A DNA stretch of 64,000 nucleotides from Biscogniauxia marginata. Taxonomy: Eukaryota; Ascomycota; Sordariomycetes; Xylariales; Xylariaceae. The translations under genes were made by a program, and so were the position numbers. Each line of letters starts with the position of its first letter. Positions within the stretch are counted from its first letter, which is position 1. The DNA is taken from NCBI GenBank assembly GCA_022695795.1, contig MU404056.1, forward strand, positions 372,001 to 436,000. The letters run 5' to 3'. The notes beneath the pieces are model-generated. The model was given only the letters and a program-made list of their open reading frames with translations, ran no database searches and was not told where the DNA came from. Positions 20,659-32,770 of the stretch are shown here, piece after piece.

Positions 20659-23362
20659 ATGGGGATCGAAGCTTCTTCCATGATGCCAGCCAAGCCTAAC
20701 TCGGAAAGCAGCTCCCAGTCGGACGGAGGGGCGCCCCTTCGCTCGTCTTCGGACTCGGGCGCTCCTGCCCAGGAGACCACGCGCTCCGAGTCTCCCACCG
20801 ACGAGGAAACCGCGCTCGTGCGTGCCTCGGTGAAGTTTGGAGACCTTAATGATCCATTCACCGAGTCCGTGAATGTCCCTCAATCCGTCGCCCCCACAAC
20901 CTACCGCGTCCGAGAGGGCATTCCCGTCCCGTCACCCATCGGCCCCACTCAACAACGCAGCAATGTCTATCCTCAGGCGACCCCTTCTCCACGAGAGAAC
21001 ACAGGAGCTGGTATGCTCACTAGGTACCGCAACTCATTCTCAAGCAATGACTCTCGTGCCTCAGGATGGGCTCCCAATGCTGGCCCTGCCGCCCACCGGG
21101 CAGATGTAAGTTTCCCCAACCCCTTTCATGATTCTAGGATACCATGCACCTACTTGTTATCGACATATATGCTAACAAGACTATGTGCAGGTGTCTATGC
21201 AGATGACTGAGAGCATCCATCGACGCATCATGACTACCATCCAGTACATCAATGTGTCGCCCGGCTGCCCTAGCGAGCTCGCCAACAAGCATTCTCAGAT
21301 GCTACAGGAGATCTCGCAGCTAGTCAACTCCACTGTCAACGACCTCCGTCGTGACCGCGACCGAGCCCATGAGGCTCGCAATGAAGAGCATGAGAAATTC
21401 AAGCAAGCCCTTTACGACGAGAGTCAGACACGTGAGCAGCGTGACAAGGCCCAGCAAGACCTTAAGCTTGCAATTGAACGAGAGCAGCTCCTCAAGCAGC
21501 GTATCGAGATGCTCAATGATCACCTGGACATGGCTAAACGCCAAGTCAAATCTGTCGAGGAAGACGCGAAGCGTTTCCAGGAGCATCATGCTAAGGTCAC
21601 TCGGGATTACAAGGGTCAAGACGAGACGCACTACAAGCAGATCCAAGTAAGTTGCTCAGACAAAAACAAATCATGTGATGACACCTGTCGCTAACATCTT
21701 CCACCTTTAGGCTCTAGAGAACGAAATTAAGATTCTGCGTTTGAGAAATTCAGAGCTGGCGACTGCAGCTGGAGTATCCGAGACATCTGCATCTATTAAG
21801 GATGCCACCTTCTCGCCCGCCTCGGTTCCCGAATCGTGCGTGAAGGTAGACGATGAGGGTTCTAGGGAGAGATCCGGTCTGAAAGAGGAAGATGCCGCGA
21901 TGCTTCTGGAGAATCTCAAGGCATCCGCTAAGAAGGCTGGCGATACGAGCGGGAAACGAGGTCTGTCCTTCATTCCCAATCCCAAGGCCCCAGCCTGGGC
22001 TCCTCCAGCCGGCAAGCCTTGGGGAATCCATGGATCCAGTACTACCAATTCCCCTATCGCGGTCCACCCAACTGCGACCACGCATACTGGAATAGGGCCA
22101 CTGGTCAAGCACAATCCATTGTCTCATGGAATATATGGGACAAATGACGTGCGATCATCACTTCCCTTCCCTGGCCGTCGCGATACAGATGATAGTGCAT
22201 TATCTCACCACTCTGATGCGACTATAGGTGGTCCCTCGGCCCCCTATGGCTCTCGTGGCAATCCCGTTCCTCCGACAGGGACTCCAGCGCAGACACCTCG
22301 ATTTGGCTATGCCCCGTTTGCGACTCCGAAGCCCGAGGACAAAGGAAGCTCGGGAGAGGAGATCTGGATGCCCAGAGACCCGAACAGTAGTGGTGTCATT
22401 CCGCGTGACAAGGCCGAGTGGGACGCTTCGGATGTGCAGGTTGCGGTAGAGCGTCTGTACGAGTTGACCAAGGGCTATGTGGTCAACTGCCATAAAAAAG
22501 GCCCCCCCAATGTCGAATCCTCGGCACTGCAGGCACAGGAACCTCAGACATGGATCTATCTTACTGGCCTAGTTTACGACAATCCTAAGGACGCGTCCTC
22601 TCACATGCGCTACCTTATGAACAACGACCAGTACACCGCGTACGTCATTCAGCGCATGTGCGTTGACTACCTGTTCAAAAAGATCGTCGCACCGCAGGTG
22701 TATATGGGCTTCTCCTCAGAGATGGATGGTCACCTGAATGCTCTACAGGCACAGATCTCTACCATCGCTCGTAAGTCTCTCCCTTTCCCTAATCTCCTTT
22801 TTTCCTCGTTTCCCATCCCCCTTTTCTTGTTTACATAGTGCATAAATGACACATTATACTAATTATACATGCTATGCTTGTAGAAGGGAACAACCGGACG
22901 ACTAGTCGTGCTCGCCAGCGCGTCATAGAGGAGCACGCGCGTCTGATCCAGGCAATAGTAGCGTCGGACAAGATCAAGCATTTCCGCTCGCGCGTAGTAG
23001 ATCGACACGCGTCGATGCTGGCGCACATCCTGGAGCCGCTGCGCTCGCGAAATGTGAGCCATGAGCAGGCGCTCAAGTCGCTGCGGATCATGGTTGCGGC
23101 AACATGGGATATCAGCACCAAAGTCTGGACGGGCGGCATGACGCTGCACTATGTCTTCCCAGACACCGGCAGCAAGTATGCATTCGGCACCATGGACGCG
23201 CTCAACGGCCGCCAGGTTGCCCCCTCGCCCGAGTTGTTGCAATTCTCACAGTGCCGCATCTCGCTTGTCGTCACGCCAACTCTGACCCTACGCGACGACC
23301 GTGACCGCGATTACCTCAAGACGTTCGGCATCCACCGAGCTGAGGTACTGGTCATGAAATAA
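20659..23362 (+). CDS. Large coiled-coil protein of unknown function, probably conserved in ascomycetes
   Basis: Four exons, 20659-21105, 21191-21646, 21711-22770 and 22884-23362 (introns of 85, 64, 113 bp, all GTAAGT donors), encode 813 residues. I do not recognise a named family. The N-terminal 145 residues are Ser/Pro-rich and likely disordered. A highly charged coiled coil (about 190-320) follows, full of RDRDRAHEARNEEHEKF-type heptads. Then comes a Pro/Gly-rich linker. The C-terminal 300 residues (from about AEWDASDVQVAVERLYEL) look globular, with conserved-looking stretches such as WIYLTGLVYDNPKDASSHMRYL, QRVIEEHARLIQAIV and WTGGMTLHYVFPDTGSKYAFG. The last exon is GC-richer than the rest. 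No signal peptide or membrane span. The start is the first ATG; a second lies seven codons on. Confidence 0.8.
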
Positions 23363-26300
23363 TCGGGTTTCATTTTCATATTAATTGACAGAAGGGGAGA
23401 GGGAGTTGTGATGGGATCATAATAGCCCTTTACAACACCTCCCCTTTCCGTCAAAAGTTCCAGTCTTAAAAAAAGAAAACTCATAAAAAAAAACCCTACA
23501 GACACTACTACTATATATGTGTCGCCTTTTTCTCCCGCTCTCTTTTGGCCCATTCCCATTCTTCGGATAGGCAGACGAGGCGAGGAGATCGAACATAATG
23601 GTCTATTGATGAGAGACATCGCATACGGACCGAACATATTAGGGCCATGAAGCCTTATTCTTTCTTTCTTTCTTCTTCTCTTCTAGTTTCTTACTTTAGT
23701 CAATATGTATTCAGATTACTTCTCTGATTTCTTCCATCAAACGTCAAACTGGGGTTTGACTGGCTTCTCTCGCCTCTGATGAAGGAAATCTCGTCGGTGT
23801 TGCGACACAATACGAGATCCTGATGGTTTTTCTTGGTGCGTTTATTCCACTTACATGCATTCGCGGATCGACTACGTGCCCCTAGTTTCTTTCCACCAAA
23901 TTCTCTGCCCATAGTGGCTATTCGCGTCTAGACTTGGCGATTTTCTCGACGGTGATCTATGATTCGGCTTTTTCCCATTCACATACTACGAATGAGGCAT
24001 ATGAGTAAAGAGCTACATCATGAGGAGAGCCAATCATTCGATCGATCATTCACCTAAATTTTGGCTCCCTTTACTATAACCTACTACGATTTTCGATCTA
24101 CTCCTACCCCCTCAAAGAGAAAGGGAAGCTGAGCGAGCAAAGAGAGGAGTGATCTCGGATCACCACACGTACGCTATCCATTCACTTTCTTCTCGACGCT
24201 ATGGTAGCACCCGACTCTCTCTCTGCATTGCGCACGAAATGATGAATACGATGATAGGTGGACAGACTCCGAATGGGACTTTGTCCTTTCTTATGAACCT
24301 CAGTTCATTTTTCGTCTTTCGATACGGTCAGATCCTTTAATCAAGGGATAATAGAGCCCGCGCGGTACGGCCTCCTCTATACATCCTTGATTTGATCACA
24401 TCGTTCTCGCAAGGCGGGAGACTTCCTTTTCTCCTTCTCGTTTTCTCCTCCTTCGTTTCTATTCTACGATGGCCACAACCACAATACTAAATGCGTTAGT
24501 TGGATGCCGGCGGATGGTGCGTGGGTTTCGCTTGGCTAAGGAATGGGAGGATATAGTATGGCATGGCATGGCATGGTAAAAGTCTTTTGGCAAGAGGACA
24601 GGATTTGGTACACAGGATGGATGGATAGATGGATGGTTGGATGATGCAGGAACCGACACCACACACGCTCCCCTCCCCTTGGATCGACCCCCCCAAAAAA
24701 CCATAAGAAAAATTTCCCATAATCTACATACTCAAGCTCCCCGGACCGAAGTCATAGCACAACCCAACTCCCTTTATTCCGCGGTAGATAGAACGGACTG
24801 GATTAGATCGGGACGGATATAGTCTGGCCCTCCTTTGCACACGAGGATACAACGGAATTGACTTTTTTGGTACCATGTAAACCACAAGTTTCTTTAAATA
24901 TCTGAAGAGGATTTTTCCTACCGTGACAAAAGTACGATATATAGGTACTTGGGACTTGGAATATTTGCGTGCGCGTCAAGACCGATTAGGTAATCTTTCT
25001 CTACCGCCTTTCTTTTGCCATGCCCGTTCTTCGCCTTAGGTGCCGTGGGATATTACTACTAGACTAATTCCCAGCTGGTATGGCTTCTTACATATTCACT
25101 TGTGATTTAAAAGGTCTGATATCGATCCTGGACTGACGCTTGTGTGATTGTGTTGTAGTACCTGTATCTTTGGAGAGAAGAGAGAAGCTGGAAGGGGGTG
25201 GGTGGTAAGGAAGAAGGAAAGAAGGAAGGGACTAGATAGAGAGTGGGAAGGGGAAAAAGGGGGGGACGGATAGAAGGATAAAATGGAAAACGAAGGGGGA
25301 CGCGTGTACGCACAACCATGAATAACTAACAGTAGCAAAAAAATGGTATGAAAAAAAAAAAGATGCACAAGGCCGGTTCGAACAGAAGGTCAACAAAAAA
25401 AATAAATAAACCCCCAAAAAGCAAGTTGGCGAGACATGCTCCGGTACCCGGGGTTTCAATGGCCTCCCCCACCAGGCCCATCGAGTCGGACTTTCCTTCT
25501 ACTCATCCCCCCAGACCCGTGGATAGTTACGTCGCTCGACCCAACTTGCTGGTAGGAATAGTTTTAATTTAGATATATAAGCCTTCTTTCTGTCCGTCCC
25601 AACCCATACATACCATTTAACCCCCTCCCCTTCCCCCCTCCCCTTTTCCCCCTCTTCCGCCCTCCTCTCACTCCCTTCTATATCTCAATTATGAGGTTAT
25701 ATACCTAAGCAACCAGGCCCAGGACCGTCGTAAAGTATTCTCTGTAGTCATTCGTATCTTAGGCACCTACCTACCTACCTTCTACCATTTTCAATGCTGA
25801 GCGATATAACATGACACGTAGGTGCCCCATGAGCAAGCACATCACACACAGTTTATTTTCGACAAGTTGAACATGGATATATATACATACCCCCGAAGGC
25901 CACGATACCACACCCGGAGAAACGAAAAGCACTCTCCCCCACCTCCCCCCTTTCCTCCCGAAAGACGAATAAACCGTACCCATCTATCACATCAAAACAC
26001 ATCAGCCAGCCTACCTATATCAGGTGAAACACGAGCGGCGACTAACGTGAGTCAAGTCTTACCACTCACTTTATCCTTATTCCTCCTGTCTACGAAACCC
26101 ACACGTGATAGCCGTATATTAACCAAGCCGGCCACCAGGGATGATGCTACCGCCTCACCACTTACAATGACCTAGGGAACCGGGAAATAGACGAGAAGAA
26201 GCAGGCGGAAGCTCAAAAGCGCAGGGAGAGGAGAGAAGCTGGTAAGAAGGGTTCTATGAGTCCTGGCCAATATATATACTTACGAAGAGGCAGTGACATG

Positions 26301-26902
26301 TCAACATCGCAGTCTGATCTCGTGACACGCCGAATTATTATGAATTAAAGTATTTCAGGTTCGTATCAGTCATTAAGGAGCTACCAGCTCCTCCTTTTGT
26401 CTATCGTTGGGCCAAGCTGGCCATCTCATGGTATCCGTTCTATATATACACATCGTGATATCATTAAACGTCATGTCATCATGATTCGTTTCTCGTGGCA
26501 AACCAAATGCCTCCATGCCGATCCAGATGCAAGGCCGTTTGCAAAAAAAAGACAAAACTAATGCAGATTTTCCGAATGGCGTCCCTGTGAACCGCCAAGA
26601 ATGAATCGTGTCTTAGGCCGTTTCCTTCGTTTCTTGCCTTGGATTTCTCACGCGCTGATGCGCTATAGAAAACCATGGCATTGCGTGACGCATGTACATA
26701 TCATGACCCCAACCCCAGCAATGCAAAATACAGAGGACAAAGAAGAATTATGTTAGTGATCATTCCTTCGTTAGCCTCCAGTAGAGGTGCTCTTGTAGTA
26801 ACACTGACGAAAAAGAAAAAGCGTTGAGCGTGTGTAGGTCGGCTGTGTAAATAACTGGCCGCAAATCATGCGATTATTCAATCGACAATGATGTTTGAAT
26901 GA
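23363..26902. other. Long intergenic stretch between convergent genes
   Basis: About 3.5 kb between two 3' ends, with no supported gene. It holds a TTTCTTTC run (23663-23675), ATGGC repeats (about 24557-24577), GGAT/GATG repeats (24614-24645), a purine-rich tract on the plus strand (about 25170-25270) and a pyrimidine tract (25610-25680). Open frames in the R/Y tracts give only low-complexity peptides. Confidence 0.55.
25160..25690. repeat. Paired polypurine and polypyrimidine tracts
   Basis: A G/A-rich block (about 25170-25270, many GGAAG units and a seven-G run) is followed some 340 bp later by a C/T-rich block (25618-25680, CCCCTCCCC and CCCTTCC units). The two are roughly complementary in composition and could pair or form triplex DNA; no exact repeat longer than about ten bases was seen. 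Confidence 0.45.
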
Positions 26903-29900
26903 TCAACCACCCATGATCATGTCTCTGAGAGCCCACCGCCAGTTCTCCTGGTTACGACTGGCTGGCTTTGTCCACTTTTCACACTTTCGGCGCCAGCGCG
27001 CCTCTTCTTCGTGCTGTCGTCTTATGAACTCTGGTCCGACATCGAATTCTTCGCCCACAAGCCAATCTTCTCTGATATCGCTTGCGCGACCGTGGCCGCC
27101 TTCGGTTGAGTCCTTATCCCTGTCTTCTAGGTCTGGTATGTCTTTGAACGGGTCATCTTCGTCGTCCATAATGTTGAATCCTTCCATTGGGTCATCGGAT
27201 CGAAGGGTGGAAGGGGTCGAAGTGTCGACCTTCAACCAACACATATTCTGAGGATCAAATACCATATCGCCGACCCTTTTAGCCCCTTTACTCGCATTTA
27301 TGTTGGCAATAAGCAAGGGTTTCGGAGTTGATGTTTCCCTTTCGCGCACCCTAAACGGCGGGTGGGATGGAGACGAGCCCGAGTTACTGAAAGCTTTGAG
27401 GGCATTCTCATTCCCTTCCCATCGAAACGTTATTGGATTATAGGTCATCCCATTAACCACTAATCTATGTCAGTCATGTCTCAAGACGTGTAATGATAAC
27501 TGCTTGAAGTACCTTTAGATTCCTTTCCCGAATTCAAGTTGGAGATCAGATGTGGTTTCAGCTGCTTGGGCTTCCGGGTTTTCTTAGTTCTGACTGGATT
27601 ATGTGCGTAAGGATTGAGATTCGATCTTGGCAACGGATTCATTCGCTGTGCATTGACGGGACCTAGAGGTCCTGAAAACGGCGATCGTTGTGCTAAGCTA
27701 GTCTCCCTAGCTATACGACTAGCAGCGGTATCTCGGGCAAAACGGGGTAGGTAATCAGTCCTAGCAGGCGGTTGAGGGGGCGCGGGACTAGGTGTACGGT
27801 CTGGTAGGATATGTGTGCGATCTGGCAGGAGAGGCGTACGATCCGGGAGGATATTCTGATATAGTTTGTTCCGAATGCTATTCTTGTTGCTGCTCGCGAC
27901 AGGTTGCTTTGTATACCTGGATTCGGTATGCGCAGACGTAGGCAGATCATCAAAGGCGTCTAGCTCGTGACCGTCACCGAAATGTCGCAATCGACGTGGC
28001 TTGTTGATTTGTTGCCACATAGGCTCAGAAGATGATTTCTCATGACCTAGTCTTCTAGGGCTCGGCGACCGCGGTCCAACACGTGAGAAGGCGCGTGATA
28101 GTGGTCTAACTTCCGGGCCTTGATCGGAATCGTGGCGTCTAAACACACGGGGGTTTTTGGTGCTGACATGATGTGATTGAGACTGAGATGCACCTGCGGG
28201 CAGAAAAGGCGCCTGACCTTTCCTTACCTGAGTTGCACGAGCCTCATTGACAGGTCGAGCTTGGTCCACCGGAGTCTTGGGACGAAAGGCCGGTTGTGAT
28301 CGCTGCAATTCAATACGAGAGTCGGTGCGGGATGATGGTCGATCGAATCGAGACATCGTTGGTTTAGCTGGCGGTTGGTTATGTCGCATAGCTGGCAGGG
28401 ACCGCTTGAGTCGTAGTAGTTGAGCGTTTGTTGTTGTGGGTTCAATGCGTAAAGCGCCCATCGACGTCTTCTGGCCCAATTCTCTTCTTCGAGGAGTAGA
28501 TGGAATATTAGATTGAACCGAGAAAGTCGGAGACGGTTTGATACCGGATAAAGATGATTGAGCGGAGTGGCCGAGTCTCGATTGAGGTCGTCGGGGTGGC
28601 TTTTGAGGAATAGGGCCTCCGCTCTCAGAAACAGGCTCCAGCGACGATTGGGTGTGGGAGCGCTCATGGCTGACCGTGGGACGAGGCAAGCGGGAAGGTG
28701 TCGATGCAACGGGCTTACTAGTGAAGGTGATAGAAACTGCGGTCTTGGGTCTCACTGGACTAGAGGGCCGCGCTTCCCTGACTTTGATATTGCGATGCAA
28801 TGTTGCTTTGCCGGGGTGAAACACGTTACCATCGCCGAAATCAAGGCCAGAAAACAAATCGTCGTCATCCTGCGGGAGGTGCGTGGTCTTCTTGGATGTC
28901 GGAGGTGTCGCGCGAGGAGACGCGCTGGGGGATGCTAGAGATGGTGAACCAAGTGGTGTGCGAGCCGACACACGGGGCGATGCACTGACTGGTGAATGAG
29001 GTGGTGACCGAGGAGGTAAACGAGCTGGTGAAGAGTCCTGTTTGTTTACGATCTGTCCTCCTGGAGATTGAGTCGGCGCCGATCGAGGTCGTTTCTCAAC
29101 GTCGCGTCTTACGGGAGATCGACTTTGCGCTAGACGAGTCTGATCCGCCGGCACTCGTCCAACTGGGGACTGGCTTTGCGTTAGGCGAGATCGGTTATCT
29201 AGGTCACCTTCTCTTGGTGATCGTCTCACCGCTCCCGGGGATTGACTCTGCGGTGAGCACGGCTGATTATGCCGATCCCGTCTACCTGGGGATCGACTCT
29301 GCATAAAGTGAGGTAGCCTCGCCGGTTCTCTTCTTTCTGGTGACCTTGTGGATCGAGACTGTTTCTCTGGCAACCGTCCTGTCGGAGACTGACTCTGCGC
29401 TGGGCGGGGTCGCCTTGCTTGGTAGTACGCTCTAGGAGATCGACTCTGCCTCGGTCGAGATCGTCTCTCCAAGTCTCGAACTCCAGACGACCCCGCCTGC
29501 TTTGACTGGGATCGTCTGTCTGAATCATTTCTCTCGGTAGAGCGACTTTGCTTCTGGCGGTTCAACAGCTCACTAAAGTCTAAAGGACCATTGGGCAGTA
29601 CTAGCCCTTCAAAAGTATCATCTTCGCTCTCTGCTGTGAATGAGCTTGCAAGGCTAGGACTCAGGGCCGAAACAGATGAGCTACGGGTAGAAAAGGCATC
29701 ACGTCTTGTGCCGCCAAATCGTGTTCCTAGGCTACCTTCTCCCCATTCAAAGTCGTCGTGCATGTGCAAAGATGGCGTCTTGGGGATGTCCCTTCTGCTG
29801 GAAAGTTGCAACTTCCCGTCAGAAGGCAATTCGAGGTCAAGCTCGATATCAGAATCGTCCGCCTTCTTAGTCGGCTTGGACGGCGTTGGTGTGGGCGGCG

Positions 29901-30570
29901 TAATCAATGACATGGGTCTACCCCGAGGGCGAACTCTAGGCGCCTTAATAGTGGCAGATCCATCGCCAAAGAAGTCCTCGTCCTCATCAGTGTCACGAAA
30001 TCTCTCTAGGTTGATGGGTGGTGCTAGAGTTTTGGGTCGAATCGGCTTTTGAGGCGGCGAGTGTGTGATGCTAGGTACAGATTTCTTTGCCGGACTTGGA
30101 TTCGCCGAGCCACTAACTTGGCGCAAGACTTCCGGAAATCTAGTCCCGTCCTGGGCCTTCAGACGAAGCGCTTGACCGGCTGCAGGTAATTCGAGATCGT
30201 CACCCCAGTCCTCCTGGAAAATCTTCTTGATTTTCCGTCCTCCGAGTCGCTTGATGGTACCTCCCATCAAGGCGGAAGGTGGTACATTGGTGGGGATAGG
30301 GATTCCCACGTGTGTCGCAGCGGCGATGGCGTCCAGCGTAGACTTCTCATCGTCGCCGGGTAGATGGACGTGCTTTTCCTCATTTGCGGAGAGTGATTCG
30401 CGATCGGAGCGGAAGGAGGAATGGCTGTCACGTCGGGAAAGCTGCGGATTAGCGCCGGAGTTGTTTCGAAAAGTGAGGTCTTCGTCGGTGTCAATCATGA
30501 AGTCGTCGTCGTCCCAATTCTCCACCACGTCTTCGACGGGCTTACGGGGTTTGAGGCGCAAGGGCTCCAT
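26903..30570 (-). CDS. Byr4/Bfa1-type regulator of the septation/mitotic exit GTPase
   Basis: Two exons, 30570-27513 and 27459-26903 (53-bp intron, GTACTT donor, GACTGAC branch, TTAG acceptor), encode 1204 residues. Byr4/Bfa1 forms the two-part GAP with Cdc16/Bub2 at spindle pole bodies and holds back the Spg1/Tem1 GTPase until cytokinesis. Marks are the N-terminal WDDDDFMI and GTIKRLGGRKIKKIFQEDWG, and the C-terminal pair VVNGMTYNPITFRWEGNENAL (across the splice) and RVGDMVFDPQNMCWLKV. The middle is Ser/Pro/Arg-rich and likely disordered, with a run of QSRSP/QSQSP units (about residues 345-515) and three LPDRT units (about 905-925). The protein ends in a basic Trp-rich stretch, WALRDMIMGG. 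A length above 1000 residues fits Pezizomycotina versions. Confidence 0.87.
29025..29535 (-). repeat. Degenerate repeat encoding QS(R/Q)SP units inside the Byr4/Bfa1 gene
   Basis: About eight spaced copies of Gln-Ser-Arg/Gln-Ser-Pro, each followed by a basic stretch (RR, GRL, RRD). On the plus strand they appear as recurring GATCGACTCTG/GAGACTGACTCTG-like units. Spacing is irregular, about 15-30 residues. Confidence 0.7.
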
Positions 30571-32770
30571 GGCGGGTAGGTTGTAGTAAGGTTCAAGTAT
30601 CGCGTGGAGGGGCGAACACGGTCGAAACGGCTCGACCTTATTTCAATAAGTTGGGTGTCGCGTGCCGCGTCTGGTTATCCGAGGTTGCCAGAAATGACGA
30701 GTTCCGGGAAATCAATTTCCAAGAGTAAATCCTGTCAACAAGATATCTGTTCGTTCGGGTCGCATTTCCTAGGTTTGGTAATCAATCGATGTTGCACGTG
30801 AAGTTGATTTGGTGCTCGAATCGTGGTCGAGAGGTGGGTATATTGAGCCGCGGCTGTGGCTGCGTCTGCTTTGAGTTTGCGTGAGACCGTGGGTCGGGGA
30901 GGAGAGATCGCATAGGTTCAATGGCCGCACAGAGCAAGCGTGCCCAATGAAGTTGTCGGGGTGGAGGGTATAGAATTATTAGGCGACGGGTGTATGAAAG
31001 TAATGTACAACAGAGGAAGAAGTATTGAAGTAGTGCGTAGTGCACGTAAACGAATGGCGCAAAGAGAACGGATTGGTCTTGGGAGCTGCGGCAGCAGTCG
31101 CAAGAAGACAGAAGAAAAAAGACGGGGTGGGGGGAAACGAGAAAAGTAGATTGCAGGAATCTGCGGGTGGTGTAGATGCACGCTATGTGCGAGGGGGGAA
31201 GAATGAATTGACTCGATTGGAATCAAGACAATGCGAAGGTGAATGTGCTTGGTTGTTGGTGAGATGGAGTGAGGACCCAATTTCGCATGGAGCTTTGGAA
31301 AAGGCGAATCGGGGAGGAAAGGTGGCCGGGTCAAAAGAGTGGGTTGGATGAATGGTTGGAGGGGGAGCAGTAGTCCGTAGGTAGGGGAAGGGAAAAAAAA
31401 AAAGAAAAAAGAAGGGTCCTATTGTTTTCGTGAACTGTGGGTGGCTGGTGTTGCAGAGCAGTCTGTGCGGGTAAAATCTTAGGGTTGGCGGCCAGCTGTG
31501 AAATCTTTCTGTCGTCCGTTCGCCTGCTCGGCTGGCTGGTTGGTACCTAGGTACCTGCTTTCTATGTACCTTAGGCCTACTGTATGTTTGGTAGGTATCT
31601 CGCGTATTCGTATTGATGTTACCTTCGCTTCACGATGTAAAAAGAAAACATGTGATGCCCTGCTGGTCAAAAATCCCCTTTGCGCATATTAATTCATGGA
31701 ATTAAGATAACTTCCTAGATATGATTTTTCATTGCAATATACAGGCGCGCTCTTCGTTATATACCCTCGTCCTATGGGCGATGCTATGACCGTCAGTAGC
31801 TAACGTGGCATCGTGATGGTACACCTAGCAAGCCCAAAGGTACGGGAGGTAGGTACCTGACAAAACGTGTCCCTCATTCAATTGCACCAAGCCGTGGGGC
31901 GGTATCTGCTGGCAGTAAACACGCGACGTCAACAAGAAAACGCGTTTTTGACCATTCCCCTGTAGACAAATCCCGATAGCACTGAATCGCATTCTTGTTC
32001 TCAAAGCCAATCTCGAACAATTCAGGTCATAGCTTCGCAGCTAGCGTTGGGCTAAAGTTCTGACAGAAGAAGTCGACTAGGTACTCCACCTAATCACCTA
32101 TTTATTGCGGTAATGGCAGATGCAATATTCAGTTGTTGCATAGGTACCTTTGGTTGGTTCAAGTTGTTAGGCTGGGTTGTCTGTGCATCGGTTGCCTGAG
32201 CAGCTGCCTGCAAGCAACCGCCTCCTCCTCACACAGGAATCTTCCGCTTACACCGATTACACCATCATTTTTATTGAAGCCTGTAGGTCAAACCACCTCC
32301 TATGCACATGAGTGTATATTTCTTGTCGCCTGTAATCATTTTTGGGATTGAACTTCGTATTCAACACATGTTCGACGTGTTGCATCGCATTACATCGTAT
32401 CACACCATCGTTTAATTTATTTATCCTGATTTCTGCTATTCCTTCTGTGCACTATATCGGATTTGTTATGATACCTATCCTATCATCTTGGCGGTATACC
32501 ATCCCAATGCAAGGCTGAAACACACCTTTCCGCTACTGTGCTCGACCTTCTTCCCGCCTTGGTTCGAATAGTTTCTAAGTCGACCTCTGAGTGATAGCAT
32601 TCCTGCAGTTCTAGGTATCTAACGGCAACGCTTCACCACGTCGATTCAACAGTTCCAACCTTCAACCTTCAACCTCCAACCTCCAATCTCTAATGTAACT
32701 AGCTCCTTAGCCTCGGCTTATCCCACCTCTTCCGCTCATCATCGCATTCATCCCTCCCTACTTTGCCATC
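30571..32770. other. Intergenic, divergent promoter region
   Basis: About 2.2 kb between Byr4/Bfa1 (minus) and XRCC4 (plus). The first 800 bp are purine-rich on the plus strand, matching a pyrimidine-rich leader for the minus-strand gene; the last 300 bp before 32771 are pyrimidine-rich, with CAACCTTCAACCTCCAACCT repeats (about 32655-32690), as expected for the XRCC4 leader. A palindrome TACCTAGGTACCT lies at 31544-31556. No gene seen. Confidence 0.5.
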
